Origin: Eleusine coracana subsp. coracana
Lineage: Eukaryota > Streptophyta > Magnoliopsida > Poales > Poaceae
Direction: 5' to 3'
Assembly (NCBI GenBank): GCA_032690845.1
Contig: CM064432.1
Span: forward strand, 60,944,071-61,008,070
DNA: 64,000 bases
Shown: positions 22,463-34,235 of the stretch, piece after piece
Position numbering within the stretch: position 1 is the first letter of the stretch
Layout of the letters: each line of letters opens with the position of its first letter
Program-made: the position numbers and the translations under genes
The notes under the pieces: generated by a model
What the model was told of the DNA's origin: nothing
Seen by the model: only the letters and a program-made list of their open reading frames with translations
Database searches by the model: none

Positions 22463-22950
22463 ACCATGAGTGAAACACAAACCCAATAACTACCATAAGC
22501 ATAATGACCTAGTGAGATTACAACATCCCAAAGCAACTATGATATTCACTAATAACAGTCAATTTCACAGCAGAAGCCAAATGGAACAAACATATAAATA
22601 AAGCAACGTACAAATGCATCAACCCCTAGAGAAAGAGCATGATAATCATAAACTGATCGTGCATAACAAGTTGAGACGACGCATGCCAAGATTCAAATAC
22701 AAGAAAACCATAGGTGAAACACAAACCCAATAACTACCATAAGCATAATGACCTAGTGAGATTACAACATCCCAAAGCAACTATGATATTCACTAATAAC
22801 AGTCAATTTCACAGCAGAAGCCAAATGCAACAAACATATAAATAAAGCAACATACAGATGCATCAACCCCTAGAGAAAGAGCATGATAATCATAAACTGA
22901 TCATGCATAACAAGTTGAGACGACGCATGCCAAGCATCAAATACAAGAGG
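22463..22950. repeat. Tandem duplication of 244 bp, two nearly identical copies
   Basis: The unit beginning ACCATGAGTGAAACACAAACC at 22463 recurs at 22707, where it reads ACCATAGGTGAAACACAAACC. Only scattered differences are seen through to about 22945. It lies in the leader intron of the small pseudoprotease gene. The high identity implies a recent event. Confidence 0.85.
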
Positions 22951-23859
22951 ATGTCAGGAAAATAATACAATGGATCTAAAGCACACAAGATATGACCCAT
23001 CTAATAGGTGTAATTTCATAGACACGAGCCAATAAAGGAATTACTGACAAACCAAACTTAGGAAGAGCAAGTAGTAAATTGACACGAACAGAGACTGCAA
23101 AACAAGATAACTCGATAGGAATCAAATAAATGTGGCAGCCCCAGTCCGGGGCAAGATCTAGCACACGCTCACTCACCCTCTCGGCCACCCGCATCCCAGT
23201 TCCGAGCAAACCTGACTCACCAAATAAACGTGCATCCCATAAAAATGGCTCGAAATCCAGCTCGGCAAGCTCATTGTAAACCTCTCACACGCATGTTTTC
23301 AGCGGCACGTCACCATTGGCCGCAGCTATATTGGAATCAAAATGTTCTTAGCATAAAATTGAAATGTTCTAAAAACAAAAGCCAAATATTCCCAGACCTA
23401 AAGCAATTCTATGGCACAAAACTATTGTTTACATCTGGAGGGGATGGATTAGTGAAGTGAGAAGATCCAGAAGAGAGGGTGACTGTTGAATACATAAAGA
23501 GGGGCGAAATGCAAGCAGAAGATACGAAGTGGACAGGATCCATAATCTCAGAGTCAGAGACACTTTCGTCCTACTCTAAATTATTACCTTCGCGCTAACG
23601 AGACCATTTACCGCCTGCGGATCTGGCAACTCGCCGCATTACCGCGGCGCAGCACAGCGGCAGTCCGACTACCACCCCAGGCGTTCCTCCATGCCCGGGG
23701 AGCATACCGGCCCCGAAAATCCTCTACTGAACTCAAGCAAGAACTATTGGAGGAGAACGAGAATCTGTCAGGTGGATTGCAAAAACTAGAACTAACAACC
23801 GTGCACGAGCAGAGGAGGGGAAAGAGCAGGAGAACTAATGGTTCGAAGCGCGGTCTCAC

Positions 23860-23990
23860 CGTGGGTGGATCAGCAGCCGAAGACCAATCCTTTGGTCGAG
23901 CGGCGACCACCGGCGGCGCCGGCGTCGCACGTCGCAGCAATAGAGAACGGGGGGCGAACACAGCTAGTACTAGGGTTTGCGAACACCATT
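23860..23990 (-). other. Probable non-coding leader exon of the small pseudoprotease gene
   Basis: GC-rich minus-strand sequence ends in a donor, ccacg|gtgagaccgcgcttc, at 23860/23859. The donor context gtgagaccgcgc-t-cgaacc is shared with the leader of the neighbouring gene at 28228. No ATG is in frame with the coding exon. Confidence 0.5.
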
Positions 23991-24385
23991 AAACGGTCCG
24001 GGCCTAAAAAGGCGAAGGTGTGTGAGTTTAATCTTATGGGCCGAACCGGTGTGAGAATAATGGGCTGGGCTAAATGGGTATATCCGTTAGGGTCTACTCT
24101 TTCGGTCCTAATTGTTTTCAGAAAACTTGATATAATAAAAGGTTAATGTGAAGTAGCAACCTTGATCGAAAAAAACCGAGACAAAATACTTCGTCTTTCA
24201 TTACATAAGCTCACTTTCCAAATTCAGCTTCAAGCAATGTCAATATGGGACTGTAGATGCTAATGACCATAGATTATATATACATCCACAAGGCTTCAAT
24301 GAAATGGAAAGAACTTTTCTAACAGTATCTGATACCCCCATATGTTACCAAGATCAAATTAGTATACAAAGGTGCATATCAACAT

Positions 24386-24428
24386 ATGTTGCTTCGTGCC
24401 CTCAAAACAAAAAAAAAAATGTTGCTTC
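24386..24428. repeat. Micro-insertion with A-run and 10-bp direct repeats
   Basis: ATGTTGCTTC occurs at 24386-24395 and 24419-24428. The 23-bp insert reads gtgccctc, A4, c, A10. It lies in the 3' flank of the large protease-like gene. Confidence 0.7.
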
Positions 24429-24517
24429 ATGTAGCACACGAAAGGTTAGATAGAGCCCAGCGATACAACCATCCAGTATGCTGGATAAATAGATGGAACG
24501 TCAGCACATCTCTTCAG

Positions 24518-27500
24518 TCATATAGAGCAATACTGGTCGTCTCTTCATCTTCAGTCACCACCTCTGTCAAAGGAATGGGCGGGTAAGACCAATATGGCTC
24601 CGGTACCACCCACCTGTCAGAAGAAATTTAAATAACAACAAGCTCAGGTCAATTTACAAAATTACAATGAAACAATGAACTACTGTAGAGATAAATGACC
24701 TGTTTGAATCCCCTTTGTTAATGGTCACAGCAGGTTTATGCCTGAAAAATATCAAACAACAGTTATAATGACAACTACAATAACAGAATGAACTATAAGA
24801 TGCACTTCATTGAACAACAGTTATAATGACAACTAACACCTATACTGAGAAATCCACTTCAAATTTTGGTGACCCACAGAAAACAAAATTCATTTAGATT
24901 GAAAACATACCTTTTTGCATCAAATTCCTTCAAGAGTTCCTGAATTACTTTTCTTGGTATGTAGGGCGTTTCTTTTTCATGATAAAAGTTTAAGCCAATA
25001 AAATTCCGAAATGTATCAATGAGAGGCCCTCCAATCCCAGCCTAGCAAAGAAAAGAAAAAAGAAAGCAAATGAAGTGACATCAGCCAAATTAAATAGGAC
25101 CAAGGCTAATACTGTTGAGCAGCACAATGAGTTATGGTTTTGTTCAGGAGAATCATTTAAAGGTAGGGGACATCAACCCAACATACCTTCGTGATGGTAC
25201 AAGTGGAAGTCCCAATCTCTTTGTCATCGCCATCAAGTTTGCATCGTTCGTCTACTAGCACCCCCTTTGTGGCCATAAATTTGCAACTTTCGAAGCAAGA
25301 CCCAACAGCTAGTACATCAATATTAGGGGCAAAAGAAATATCTTTCTCAAGTTCAACTGCTCGAGGACTACAGAAACCCAGAATTTCGACAACAGCAACA
25401 TTGCAATGTAAATTGTAATGTTTTAATGTTGCAGTGATACGACTTTTATTTTGAAGGCAAACTTCAATCTGCAATGACAACATTAGACTTGATCACCAAC
25501 ATAAATGAACTTACAAAATGAAATAACAACAGTTACCAGTACAGCAGTACTAACCCGCAAGTTATCATGAATCATGCTTTCACCACCAGAAGCTCTAATC
25601 AGGCTAGCTGAAGTCAGAATTCTTGCAGGGTAACAGTTAATAAACAAACCAGTGCAAGTGAAGTGTCGTGCATCCCCTACAGAGCTCATAATTCGGACGT
25701 CAATAATGAGCTAATAAAAGTATAAAAAGCAACAAGCAACTGAACATCACAATCATACCATTGAATGAAGAAACCGCGACAACACATTCAGACAAAGTCG
25801 AATGAATGCCTTTACTGAGGTTACTCCAGATATCACCATCAAATTCCTCTTCAAATGAATTGAACACATGCATACGATTGAAATCATCTGTTTAAGAAAC
25901 ATAATACAAAGTTACTTGAATGTCTAAAAAATGTGCAACAAGGGAAGGGAGTCCCAGGAAAAAAAAAATGGAGCAATTACGCACCATATTCGATCTTATC
26001 CGGATAGGGATAACCATTCTGCCTTGAAACATCACAGAAATATTCAAAGACACCTGACAAAAGTGAACGTTTGCAATCACCAAAATGAACATGAAGCAAA
26101 TAAAGATAACTGCACAGTATTATGGACTTAAGTATCTCACTTGTGAACGTTTTCATTGTACCATCAACCCCTTGATTAAAGTTATCATTCCTGCAGAGTG
26201 TATAAAACGTCATGACAAATGAGCAGAAATAACATATATTAATGAACACAAACTGGAATAGAACCACCAGTTAGTCTAACAAGACCAACTTAAAAATTTA
26301 CACCATTCTCCATGATTGTCATAAATGTATGCTTCAAGGTCTGCCTATCAGGAGGATACATTTACACTAAACAATGTTTCAGTTAATGCAAGCTGGGGAC
26401 CTAAACACGCCTCCAAATATACTGAAAGTTTAGAAATATGAACCTGATTATTCCAGAATTTTCCAAACATTCAAAAATTTTGTCCCGTGACAAAAAAGCC
26501 CATTTGCCACCATGACAGTTGATTCCAACCAACCTCACATCAAAATCTACAATGGAGCCTCCAATTGAAGCCTGTATGAAAGAAAGGTGACAACGAAGAA
26601 ATCAGAGAACTGACGAGAATATACAATGACTAAGTTAGAACAGTTCACTATATAGGATATACAGTTTAATTATTTTAACCAGGTAAATAGAACAACTCAC
26701 CTTATCGAGTTTACTTGTAGAGTACATCAGCCCAGAGAGTTCATCACTTAATTTGCCAATTTCTAGCCCACATGTGGTTATTAACTTGCCTGAGTTGAAA
26801 TGCCGCCCCAAAGCTACTACATTGCTACTACTAGACTGATCTGGAGCTGATAATTGGTGCCCGAAAACAATGCAGGCGCTGGATGTTGACAATAGCAAAA
26901 TCATAATTTAAATCACAGTAGTGTAGCCACCCATCGACAATGAGAGCATTTGGAAGGCGCACTTTAATCTGCAATGGCACGTACATGATTACTTGTGATA
27001 TCCGCCATTAGCATGAAATGTAGAGAAAAGTTAGCATAACGAACCGTCACATCATAAATGCTCTTGCTCTCATCACCATCAGATCTAACCAAATTTGCTG
27101 AAGTCAGAATACTTGTAGCATTATAACATGTGGTTGCAATGAATAGGCCTGTACACCCGAATAACATGGTATCTCCTACATATGATCATAGTTTCAAACA
27201 TTAATTACTGCTAAATAAATAGTGCGAAAAGAAATGGCCGTTTAGCAAAATTTTACCATGGAATGAAGCAAGGGAGACAACATATTCTGAGAGTGCTGAA
27301 GCAACACGGTTACTGAGTCCATCGGAAGAATTATCATCAAATTTAGTTTGGTTATCAAATCCGGCTTCAGAGCTGATGCTAGAACAGATGGTTCCTAGAT
27401 TAAAGAAACATTGTACCGTCAAACAGCCTCGGTGCTCCAACAACGCAAAAGAAAGGTACAACTTGTATGGAAAAAATGGTATAATTGACTCACCTAGCAC

Positions 27501-27596
27501 TTGGCCACCTTCGCAGGTATTTTGGCTTTCAATCAAGCTTCCTGTGCCCTCCCATGTCCGTTTGCGCTTGCTGGTCTGCAGCTCTGTTGCCAACAT
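24518..27596 (-). pseudogene. Two-domain trypsin-like gene (protease Do-like 14 type), catalytic residues lost, one frame break
   Basis: About fourteen minus-strand exons can be traced. It begins at ATG 27596 (MLATELQTSKRKRTWEG) and ends with WVVPEPYWSYPPIPLTE and TGA at 24518. Clear exons include 27596-27494, 27394-27257, 27175-27045, 26968-26701, 26571-26444, 25676 down to about 25555, and 25468-25187. Domain 1 has ILTSANLV for LTAAHVV, NYDFAIVNI, and ASIGGSIVDF for the Ser loop. Domain 2 has ILTSASLIR, LHCNVAVVEI and AGIGGPLIDT. So His is Asn/Ser, Ser is Ile in both domains, and Asp survives only in domain 1. Exon 26968-26701 is 268 nt where 267 would keep frame, so one base disrupts domain 1 near 26840. 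The exon pattern near 26300-26190 is unresolved. The rest looks well preserved. Confidence 0.7.
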
Positions 27597-28227
27597 ATTT
27601 TTTTCTAACCTTAATTGAAACGACAAACAAATCAATGTGTGTTACCATAACAAGAGAATTGCTACAAAAAAAAAAACAATTATCCCATGCCTACAGAGAT
27701 AGTAAAACATTGTAACATGACAAATGAACTTTGATATCTGCAGATATAACTATTTTTTGGGGCAGGCACAAATGCAAGCATATAAGTGAAACAAATTACA
27801 GTGGAATCAATCTCTAAGAAGAGATAACAGCATGATAAGATACGAACAAACGACATCTAGGAAGTGTAACAGGAATGAACACAAGGTACATAATAAGATG
27901 AGATGACGCAAGGCAAGAATCAAATAGCGGAGGAGCAAGCAATAAGAATAAGAATATACGACAGATGATGAAGCAAATTACAGATGAGAGCAAGCAATAA
28001 GAATACAGCAGTTAAAGCAAACACGCATAGTCTGTCTAAAACATTGGAGCAGGTAATTGGAATTAAGAGAATATAACAACGGATCTGAAATATACTTGCG
28101 TGTCCCGTCTACAAACATCGGAGCAAATGAATGGAATCAGGTCAACTGCGAAATCTAAGGCAAAGAACCGTGCAGGGGGGAGACGAGAACAACGGGGCTC
28201 AGCGAAGGGTTCGAGGCGCGGTCTCAC

Positions 28228-28335
28228 CTTGGGTCTGCGGCCGGCGGCGGCTATGCCAATGCGAACGGAGGCGGGCGAGCACGAGTAGAGTTTGCGACGG
28301 AGGGGAGGGAGCACAACTCCAGGCCGCTGCGGAAC
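28228..28335 (-). other. Probable non-coding leader exon of the two-domain protease-like gene
   Basis: GC-rich minus-strand sequence ends acccaag|gtgagaccgcgcctc at 28228/28227. The same donor context ends the leader of the small pseudoprotease gene at 23860. This supports duplication of a whole gene including its leader. Confidence 0.5.
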
Positions 28336-28414
28336 GTGCGGCAAACTACTGATGACTGCCCTGGCGCAGCCCCAAACGGAACCCAATCTTCTGCAGTTGT
28401 GCGGTAGCATTAAT

Positions 28415-28790
28415 AGATACTAATATATGAGCCACTTAGTATATGTGAGTCTAAATTTTAGTGGGGTTATATTAATTATTAAAATATTATATATAATTAT
28501 TAAATATATATATTAAATATAAAACTAATTATAGAGTTGAATACGTATCAGCGTGACAAATTCATTAAGCTTAATCAAATTATCATTAAAAGATGTTTAC
28601 TGTAGCATCACATTATCTAATCATGATCTAATTAGTTTTAATAAATTTGTCTCGTCATTTAGAGGGAGGGTTATGGACTGGGTTTTGTTAGTAATCTATA
28701 TTTAATACTCCTAATTAGTATCACAATATTCAATATAACAGGTCTAAAAATCAGAGGATGGAAACGAACACTATCTTAGTCTTCGAACCC
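28415..28790. mobile_element. MITE remnant, widespread grass type
   Basis: AT-rich sequence contains the words ttttgttagtaatct, tttaatactcctaattag and gatggaaacgaac, which are characteristic of a common non-autonomous DNA element in grasses. The ends carry related words (gtctaaattttagtgg at left, ggtctaaaaatcagag at right). Exact termini and target duplication were not resolved. Confidence 0.5.
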
Positions 28791-31572
28791 ACATATCAGT
28801 CACTGTTAATACTAATGCACGACTGTAGAGGATCTTTACTCATCCTAAATTACGTATAATACAAAATTTTCTGATAAGATAGACCTAGTCCTGTAAATCC
28901 GGGTCGTTCGGGACGATTCGGTACGGGCCCGTAGTGGTCCTACACGAATGAAATCGGATCGTGCCATACCAGCCTATGTGCCTTGGTTGCGGCCTGAGAC
29001 ACGACACGACAAGGTTTTTTCGTATCATGTCGGTCCATTTAATCCGTTTAACTTGTGAGCATGTTATAGCTAAGATAAGTTTAAATTAACCTCATTTCAA
29101 ACTGTCAAACATAACAATAAGATCACAAGTCCAGAATGAAGAGAAATAAAAAGAAAAACTACAAAAGACCAAAGTTTGACCAAGGAAAAGAATCAGAGGA
29201 CCGGCACGAACAAATTTTCTTTGAACTGCATACTAACCTATCTAACACCTATAATAAGCATATATGACAACTTACTCCAACCTATTCCAATCCATCCAAT
29301 GCAGTTACTGAAACCAAATGACTCTACAAAGCTACAATCAAAGAAAACAAGTTTTTGCTTGGGCTTAGGTTAAACGATTATCCCAGAGTAAGCGGAACGA
29401 AATCGCCTGCCGTTGTTGTAGAAAAGGCACAGACGTGCCTTTATACTACATGCTGCACGCGGACTTTAAGATGGTAAATAGCCCAAAATGTTAGTGGCCC
29501 TTAATCACCCAGGCCCATACAAATTAAATTCAAATTCGTATACGTTGTTCTATCTTGCCTATTCATGTTCTGAATATTAATCCGTGCAATCTATATGAGA
29601 TTATTTTTAACTAGTAATCTGAAAGTATGTCCAATCCCAGTATTTTCTAGCACAGAAGTCACTAGCTACAAATACTGAGGCATAAGCTTCTAATATCTGT
29701 TTCTGCCAAGAATCTAAAGGGCGCACGGATCATTGATTGTCCACAACCAACAAGACGCTGCTCGAAACCTATATCCCTTTGCACTTCCAGCTTCAAGGCG
29801 TCCTTGGAAACAAAATTAGAGGAATAAATTGACAGTAATGAACACCAGACTCAGCGAAAAGTGACCTCCGGCGACAAGATTTGTTTTGTGTAGGGAGCGC
29901 CGCCATGGCGAGTCGACCGATATCCTCCTACCGTACCGACTGCTTGTTTTTTTTTTTTTTTTTTTTTGAGCGAAATGCCGACTGCTTGTGTGGGGAATCG
30001 ACGACGACAGTAGGAACAACGATTTGTTGTTGGGCTTATCATGGGCTGGTGAGGCCTGACCCAAAACGTTGGCAATGTCACACGGTTCTAAAGAAACAAA
30101 TCATGCCTTTAGTATTAAGAAGGCAGGCGATTTCGTTCCAGAGTAAGCCAACGGCCGATGAGGTACAGACACAAACGAGGCATATTGTCTTTTCTGTCAA
30201 ATCGTGATGCACGCCTGCAATGATCCTATCAAAAATTTTGGGCACCACATACTAATAAATGCTTGCAGATATTGAAACACGCGACACAATGCAGTTCCAG
30301 GACCAGATGAAATCATTCGACGTGTCTTTCTAACATGCACCATCATTGTGGAACAAAAAATGATGTTCACCATGGTAATAATTTCGTTCCCCAAAACAAC
30401 CTAACAATCAGGTTACATATCATCATCATCATATTTGCCGCCACAAATGTTAGCTACAGGCTTGTTACAAAATACCAGCCGTTAAAATCACATCACTTCC
30501 TAATTATATCCACCATTTGCTTTTATCCAGGCTAGAAAAAACTGTGCAGTGGAAGAATTACAATACAAACAAGAAACGGCTAATTTTTCTATGCAGTTAG
30601 CTCTCAAAAAGTACAGTAGTCATTTTGAAGACCTGCACCGCCAGAAGTATAAGCATGGTTCCCAACCTTTCTTGCTCTCAAAAAAGAAATAGTTGGTGTA
30701 AATGACAGAAATCATTAGCGTCATTGGGTTCCCAAAAAGTGCTTAATTCCTCTCACTGCGGATCTGAATATAAAAGAAAACATGAATCAACAAGAATAAA
30801 TGTACAGCTATAAAATACCAGAGGAAACAGGAATAATCAGTACAGATGTTATGGACAAATACTCAATGAACGAGTTGTGTTCAGAACATATTGGAATATA
30901 AAGCAAGAGTTATGGACAAATAGTCAATCACAATCAATGCAGTATAGCAGGTTTTGACCAATTTTAAGAGTAAAATCTGAGCTATACAATGCCTATTCAG
31001 ATTACTCTCTTCGTCAATAATATATCCAGGGCATATTTCTCCTATCAATTTGTCTAGCAATCTAAGGTCTGGTTTGCTTCCCCAATGAGTTTTGATTGTT
31101 CTGGTCAGTTTACTTTTACACCTCTTGACTTCCCACAAGTCGCATGCTACTAACTAAGTTGCTTGAAACTTGAGAGCTAGCTGCTCGTGATCATAGTGTC
31201 ACTTTCTACTTGATGCAAAGCAGTAACAGCAGCATGCATCCTTGTATACTCACTGCCCAGAATACATGAAAGAACCACAGAAGTGAAGAACATTATAAAA
31301 TAACTCCATGGTTTGGTTGTTAACCAATGTTCAAACAATAGCAGGTTTAGAGGGAAAAAAAACACTCAGCATCCATTACTGCATATCAGAATAACAAATA
31401 TTTTCATAACTGTTTGAACATTGGTTTAGGTTTTTCATGTTTAAGTCTGTTAATCTGCAGTGATAAAGGTAAGTGGAAATTGTACTACATTAGCTCTATG
31501 AAAAAATGAAATATTGCAAATTTTCAAGAAAATTACCACTCTATGTAAGAGCATTGACTTTAACCTTCTGCA
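28791..31572. other. Intergenic and probable 3' flank of the next protease-like gene
   Basis: No gene was recognised. A GC-rich piece at 28890-29050 (cgggtcgttcgggacgattc) looks like part of an unidentified repeat. An open frame on the minus strand at 30881-31138 has no family resemblance. The region nearest 31572 is likely 3' UTR of the gene ending at 31573. Confidence 0.35.
29936..29989. repeat. Micro-insertion with T-run and 12-bp direct repeats
   Basis: CCGACTGCTTGT occurs at 29936-29947 and 29978-29989. The 30-bp insert is about 20 T followed by gagcgaaatg. Confidence 0.75.
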
Positions 31573-32877
31573 TCAGACAACTCGATGAGCTGGCTGAACG
31601 TAGGGTAAAATTATGTCCTGCATTTCAAATACTGTATTGAAGAATGAATTGACAACGGAAAATATACAAGTACACAACGAATCAGATCTTACATTCCAGG
31701 AGCGGATCCCCTTCCACCTGTTCAAGGCTCTCTGGAAACATTCTGCTCTTAGGCCAAGTTTCGTATTGAAGTTACTATCCAACTTACTAGCAAACCCAAT
31801 GAACATTTTTTCCATGTTGTAAATAGGAGCACCAAGAACACTTTTACTGTTGAAAGTTTTGACTGGTAGATGAAATGCAAATTCGTCATTTGATCTTGCA
31901 ATTTCCTTGTCAAGGACAGAGACAGATGTGCATCGAGGAGATCTACGAGCAAAACATAGCAGTATTTCAATTTTTGCCAAATCAAATAAGCATGAGCAAT
32001 TCAAGAACTTACATCACGTAACTAGTGAAGCGTTCTGAAGGATATCTCTCCCCCGAACATGGTAAGGTGCAATGGTAAGCAGTTCCTGAGATTCCCCTTG
32101 GATTTCCCCATATTTGACTTCATCACAATCACCTTGTGGAATTTTAGCAAAAACAAGGTCCACACCATGCACCCCACAGTCCCACAGTCCAGATGCACAA
32201 TATCTCGACTCAAAGGTGATTCTTTCTTACCAGAGAAACAAACAGAGATTCCAGCAGCCCCTCCTGCGCAGCTTGAATCCATTGCGACCACAGTGAGATC
32301 TGGACTCTTGTGGACAATGAATCCACAGCCAACGTGTCCCCCTTTATTATCTATCAGAGCCACTGCCGACCGATGGGTCTCGTTGTACACCTCGATGAAA
32401 CGAAGCGTCTCGCCAACCTAAATTTCACCCCCAAAAAGAAAATAATAAGCAGTGAGACTAGAATCATGCATTAAGCGTTGTGATTCTTTTTTCTAAACCG
32501 CAATCTGGTAGTAAATAGCAATATTAGTAAAGGCAAGTTCATATGCCAGATCATCTGTGGCCGCCGACCTCCACACTAACCCGGAACCGGAGGTGCCGGC
32601 CATCCATTACTCATCCCTATACCCACCCCTCCCACCGGCTATCCTACGCTGCCTCGCCCGCCACCGCCACCCACTGGCTGCCCAATCTCCTCAACACCTG
32701 ACCATTCCTCTACAGCAGATACACGGTGAACCCAAATGTCGAACCAAAAAGCCTACCCTAAACCGGTCCGTGCTCTAAGGAGTCGCTGACATGCCGGAGA
32801 AGATACCCAAAGTCATGCGAATGTGGGATGAAACTTCGAAAAAAATAACGAAGATGAAAAGACAATACCAGAGGCAT
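31573..32877 (-). pseudogene. Trypsin-like domain gene, catalytically dead, one frame break
   Basis: Minus-strand exons are 32877-32869 (MPL), 32417-32018, 31942-31693 and 31617-31573, ending DIILPYVQPAHRVV and TGA. A GC-rich leader lies upstream to about 33020. The protein reads VYNETHRSAVALIDNKGGHVGCGFI. TVVAMDSS stands in the His region, GVHGVDLVFAKIP keeps the Asp motif, and KSVLGAPIYNMEKMFIGFAS stands for the Ser loop with Leu at the Ser position. Exon 2 changes frame near 32213, between FSGKK and ITFESRYCASGLWDCG. Its 400 nt would need one base more or two fewer to join exon 3 in frame. The donor used after LVT (gtgatg) is non-consensus; the nearby GTAAGT would place a stop first. Single domain, about 234 residues if read through. 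Confidence 0.6.
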
Positions 32878-33149
32878 TGATCTTGCGCCGGTGGCCGGTG
32901 AGGAGCGACCGTGCGTGACAACCCGATCAACCGAGCGAGGAGCGGAGGAGAGCGGCGAAGAGGGAAGCCAGCTGAGAGAGAGTCAGAGACGAAGCGCCGG
33001 CGGCGGTAGGGTTAGCAAGGAGGGATCGCAGATCCATCAAGCGTCTTATCCCATGTCGAGCGGCCCATTTCCTTGGCGCGCGCGCGAAAGGCCCATGTCG
33101 TCAGGCTAGCACGGCGATGAGAATTCACGATTGCGCATTCAACCTCATT

Positions 33150-34235
33150 TCGCCCCATCCTTAAAAAAAAATCTAATTTTTCTCCCTCAAATCTTGAGTG
33201 AGTCACACATCGTGCCTTCAATTACAAAATTGGTTAACTGAACTCCAACTCTTAAATCTGACTTAAGTTTCCTCCCTCCATGATATTTTAGGTGGTTTTG
33301 GTTGACTCAACATGGTGGGACCTATTTGTCAGCTGCTACATGGACACTTCTTCTTTCTCCTATTTCTCTCCAAATCCCACCGCCATTGCAGTGCTCGGGT
33401 CCGTCTCCTCCAGCGCCCCGGCTCTCACGCCCGGCCTCGCCAAGTGCTTTTGCTCCGGCGTCCTTCTACGCGCGGAGGGCCTCAACGTCGTGGCGACAGC
33501 ACCTAACTGGTCGCTGAGGGCCCTCCTCCCAGTCGCACTCGACGACCTCCACCCCACGCACCTTGGCAGCTCCGCGTTTCCTTCCTCCTATGCGACAACC
33601 GTTAGCTCGGCGTCGCCCTGTCCGCCATCGTCACCCACCTCGTCGTCGCGAGCGTCCCCTTCCTCCTCTATGACGGCTGGCAGCTCCACTGCCACTCCCC
33701 CTCCCTCCCCCCCCCCCCCCCCACACACACACACCGACAAGGATGTCCCCTTCCTCCTCCATAGCGGCCGTCAACTCCTCGCCGTCCTCGCCCACCTCGC
33801 CGCTGAGGGGGTCCCCGTCCCCTTGCCCTCTGAGGTCGCCTTCACGGAGGCCATGCTGGGTGGTAGCATTCAGCTCCCGACCGACCTCCATGACCTTCTC
33901 GTCCAAGGCATCCCCGTCGAGGACGGCTTCCTGGACTTTGCTCCACCGCAAGCCTCTTCCTCCTTGGCTTCATCTCCCACGAGGACCTCGCCACTGTAGT
34001 CTCGAGGTGAGTCAACAAAGAAGTGTGTTGTTTGTCGATATGGCACCTGACAGGGAGGCCTCACAGCACCACATGGGATAAAAACCACTCCAAATATCAT
34101 TTATGGAGAAAACTTGAGTCGGAACTAAGAGTTCAGGGAGTCGGTTTACCCGGTTTTGTAATTGAAGGCACGATTTACGACACACTCAAGAGTTGAGGGA
34201 GAAAAATAGGACTTCTTTCTAGAAAATGCTTCCTT
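33150..34235. mobile_element. Pack-MULE candidate with ~160-bp TIRs and a GC-rich cargo
   Basis: The left arm (33150-33310) and right arm (34060-34235) are inverted copies. Left words atttttctccctcaaatctt, gagtgagtcacacatcgtgc and cttcaattacaaaattgg pair with the complements of right-arm words at about 34180-34205 and 34155-34175. Between them lies about 700 bp of GC-rich, codon-like sequence (33330-34010), unlike the AT-rich flanks and without any transposase. This is the structure of a Mutator-like element that has captured host gene sequence. The 9-bp target duplication could not be fixed. A run of 14 C at about 33708-33722 may hide sequencing error. Confidence 0.7.
33292..33999 (+). CDS. 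Open frame in Pack-MULE cargo, possibly captured host gene fragments
   Basis: An open frame of 235 codons spans most of the GC-rich cargo. The segments AVLGSVSSSAPALTPGLAKCFCSG and PFLLHSGRQLLAVLAHLAAEG, then VPLPSEVAFTEAMLGG, look like authentic protein sequence. The middle is low-complexity Ser/Pro/Thr interrupted by the poly-C run. The donor gene is not recognised. It may not be translated; similar cargo frames are often chimeric transcripts. Confidence 0.35.
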   Translation: MVLVDSTWWDLFVSCYMDTSSFSYFSPNPTAIAVLGSVSSSAPALTPGLAKCFCSGVLLRAEGLNVVATAPNWSLRALLPVALDDLHPTHLGSSAFPSSYATTVSSASPCPPSSPTSSSRASPSSSMTAGSSTATPPPSPPPPPHTHTDKDVPFLLHSGRQLLAVLAHLAAEGVPVPLPSEVAFTEAMLGGSIQLPTDLHDLLVQGIPVEDGFLDFAPPQASSSLASSPTRTSPL

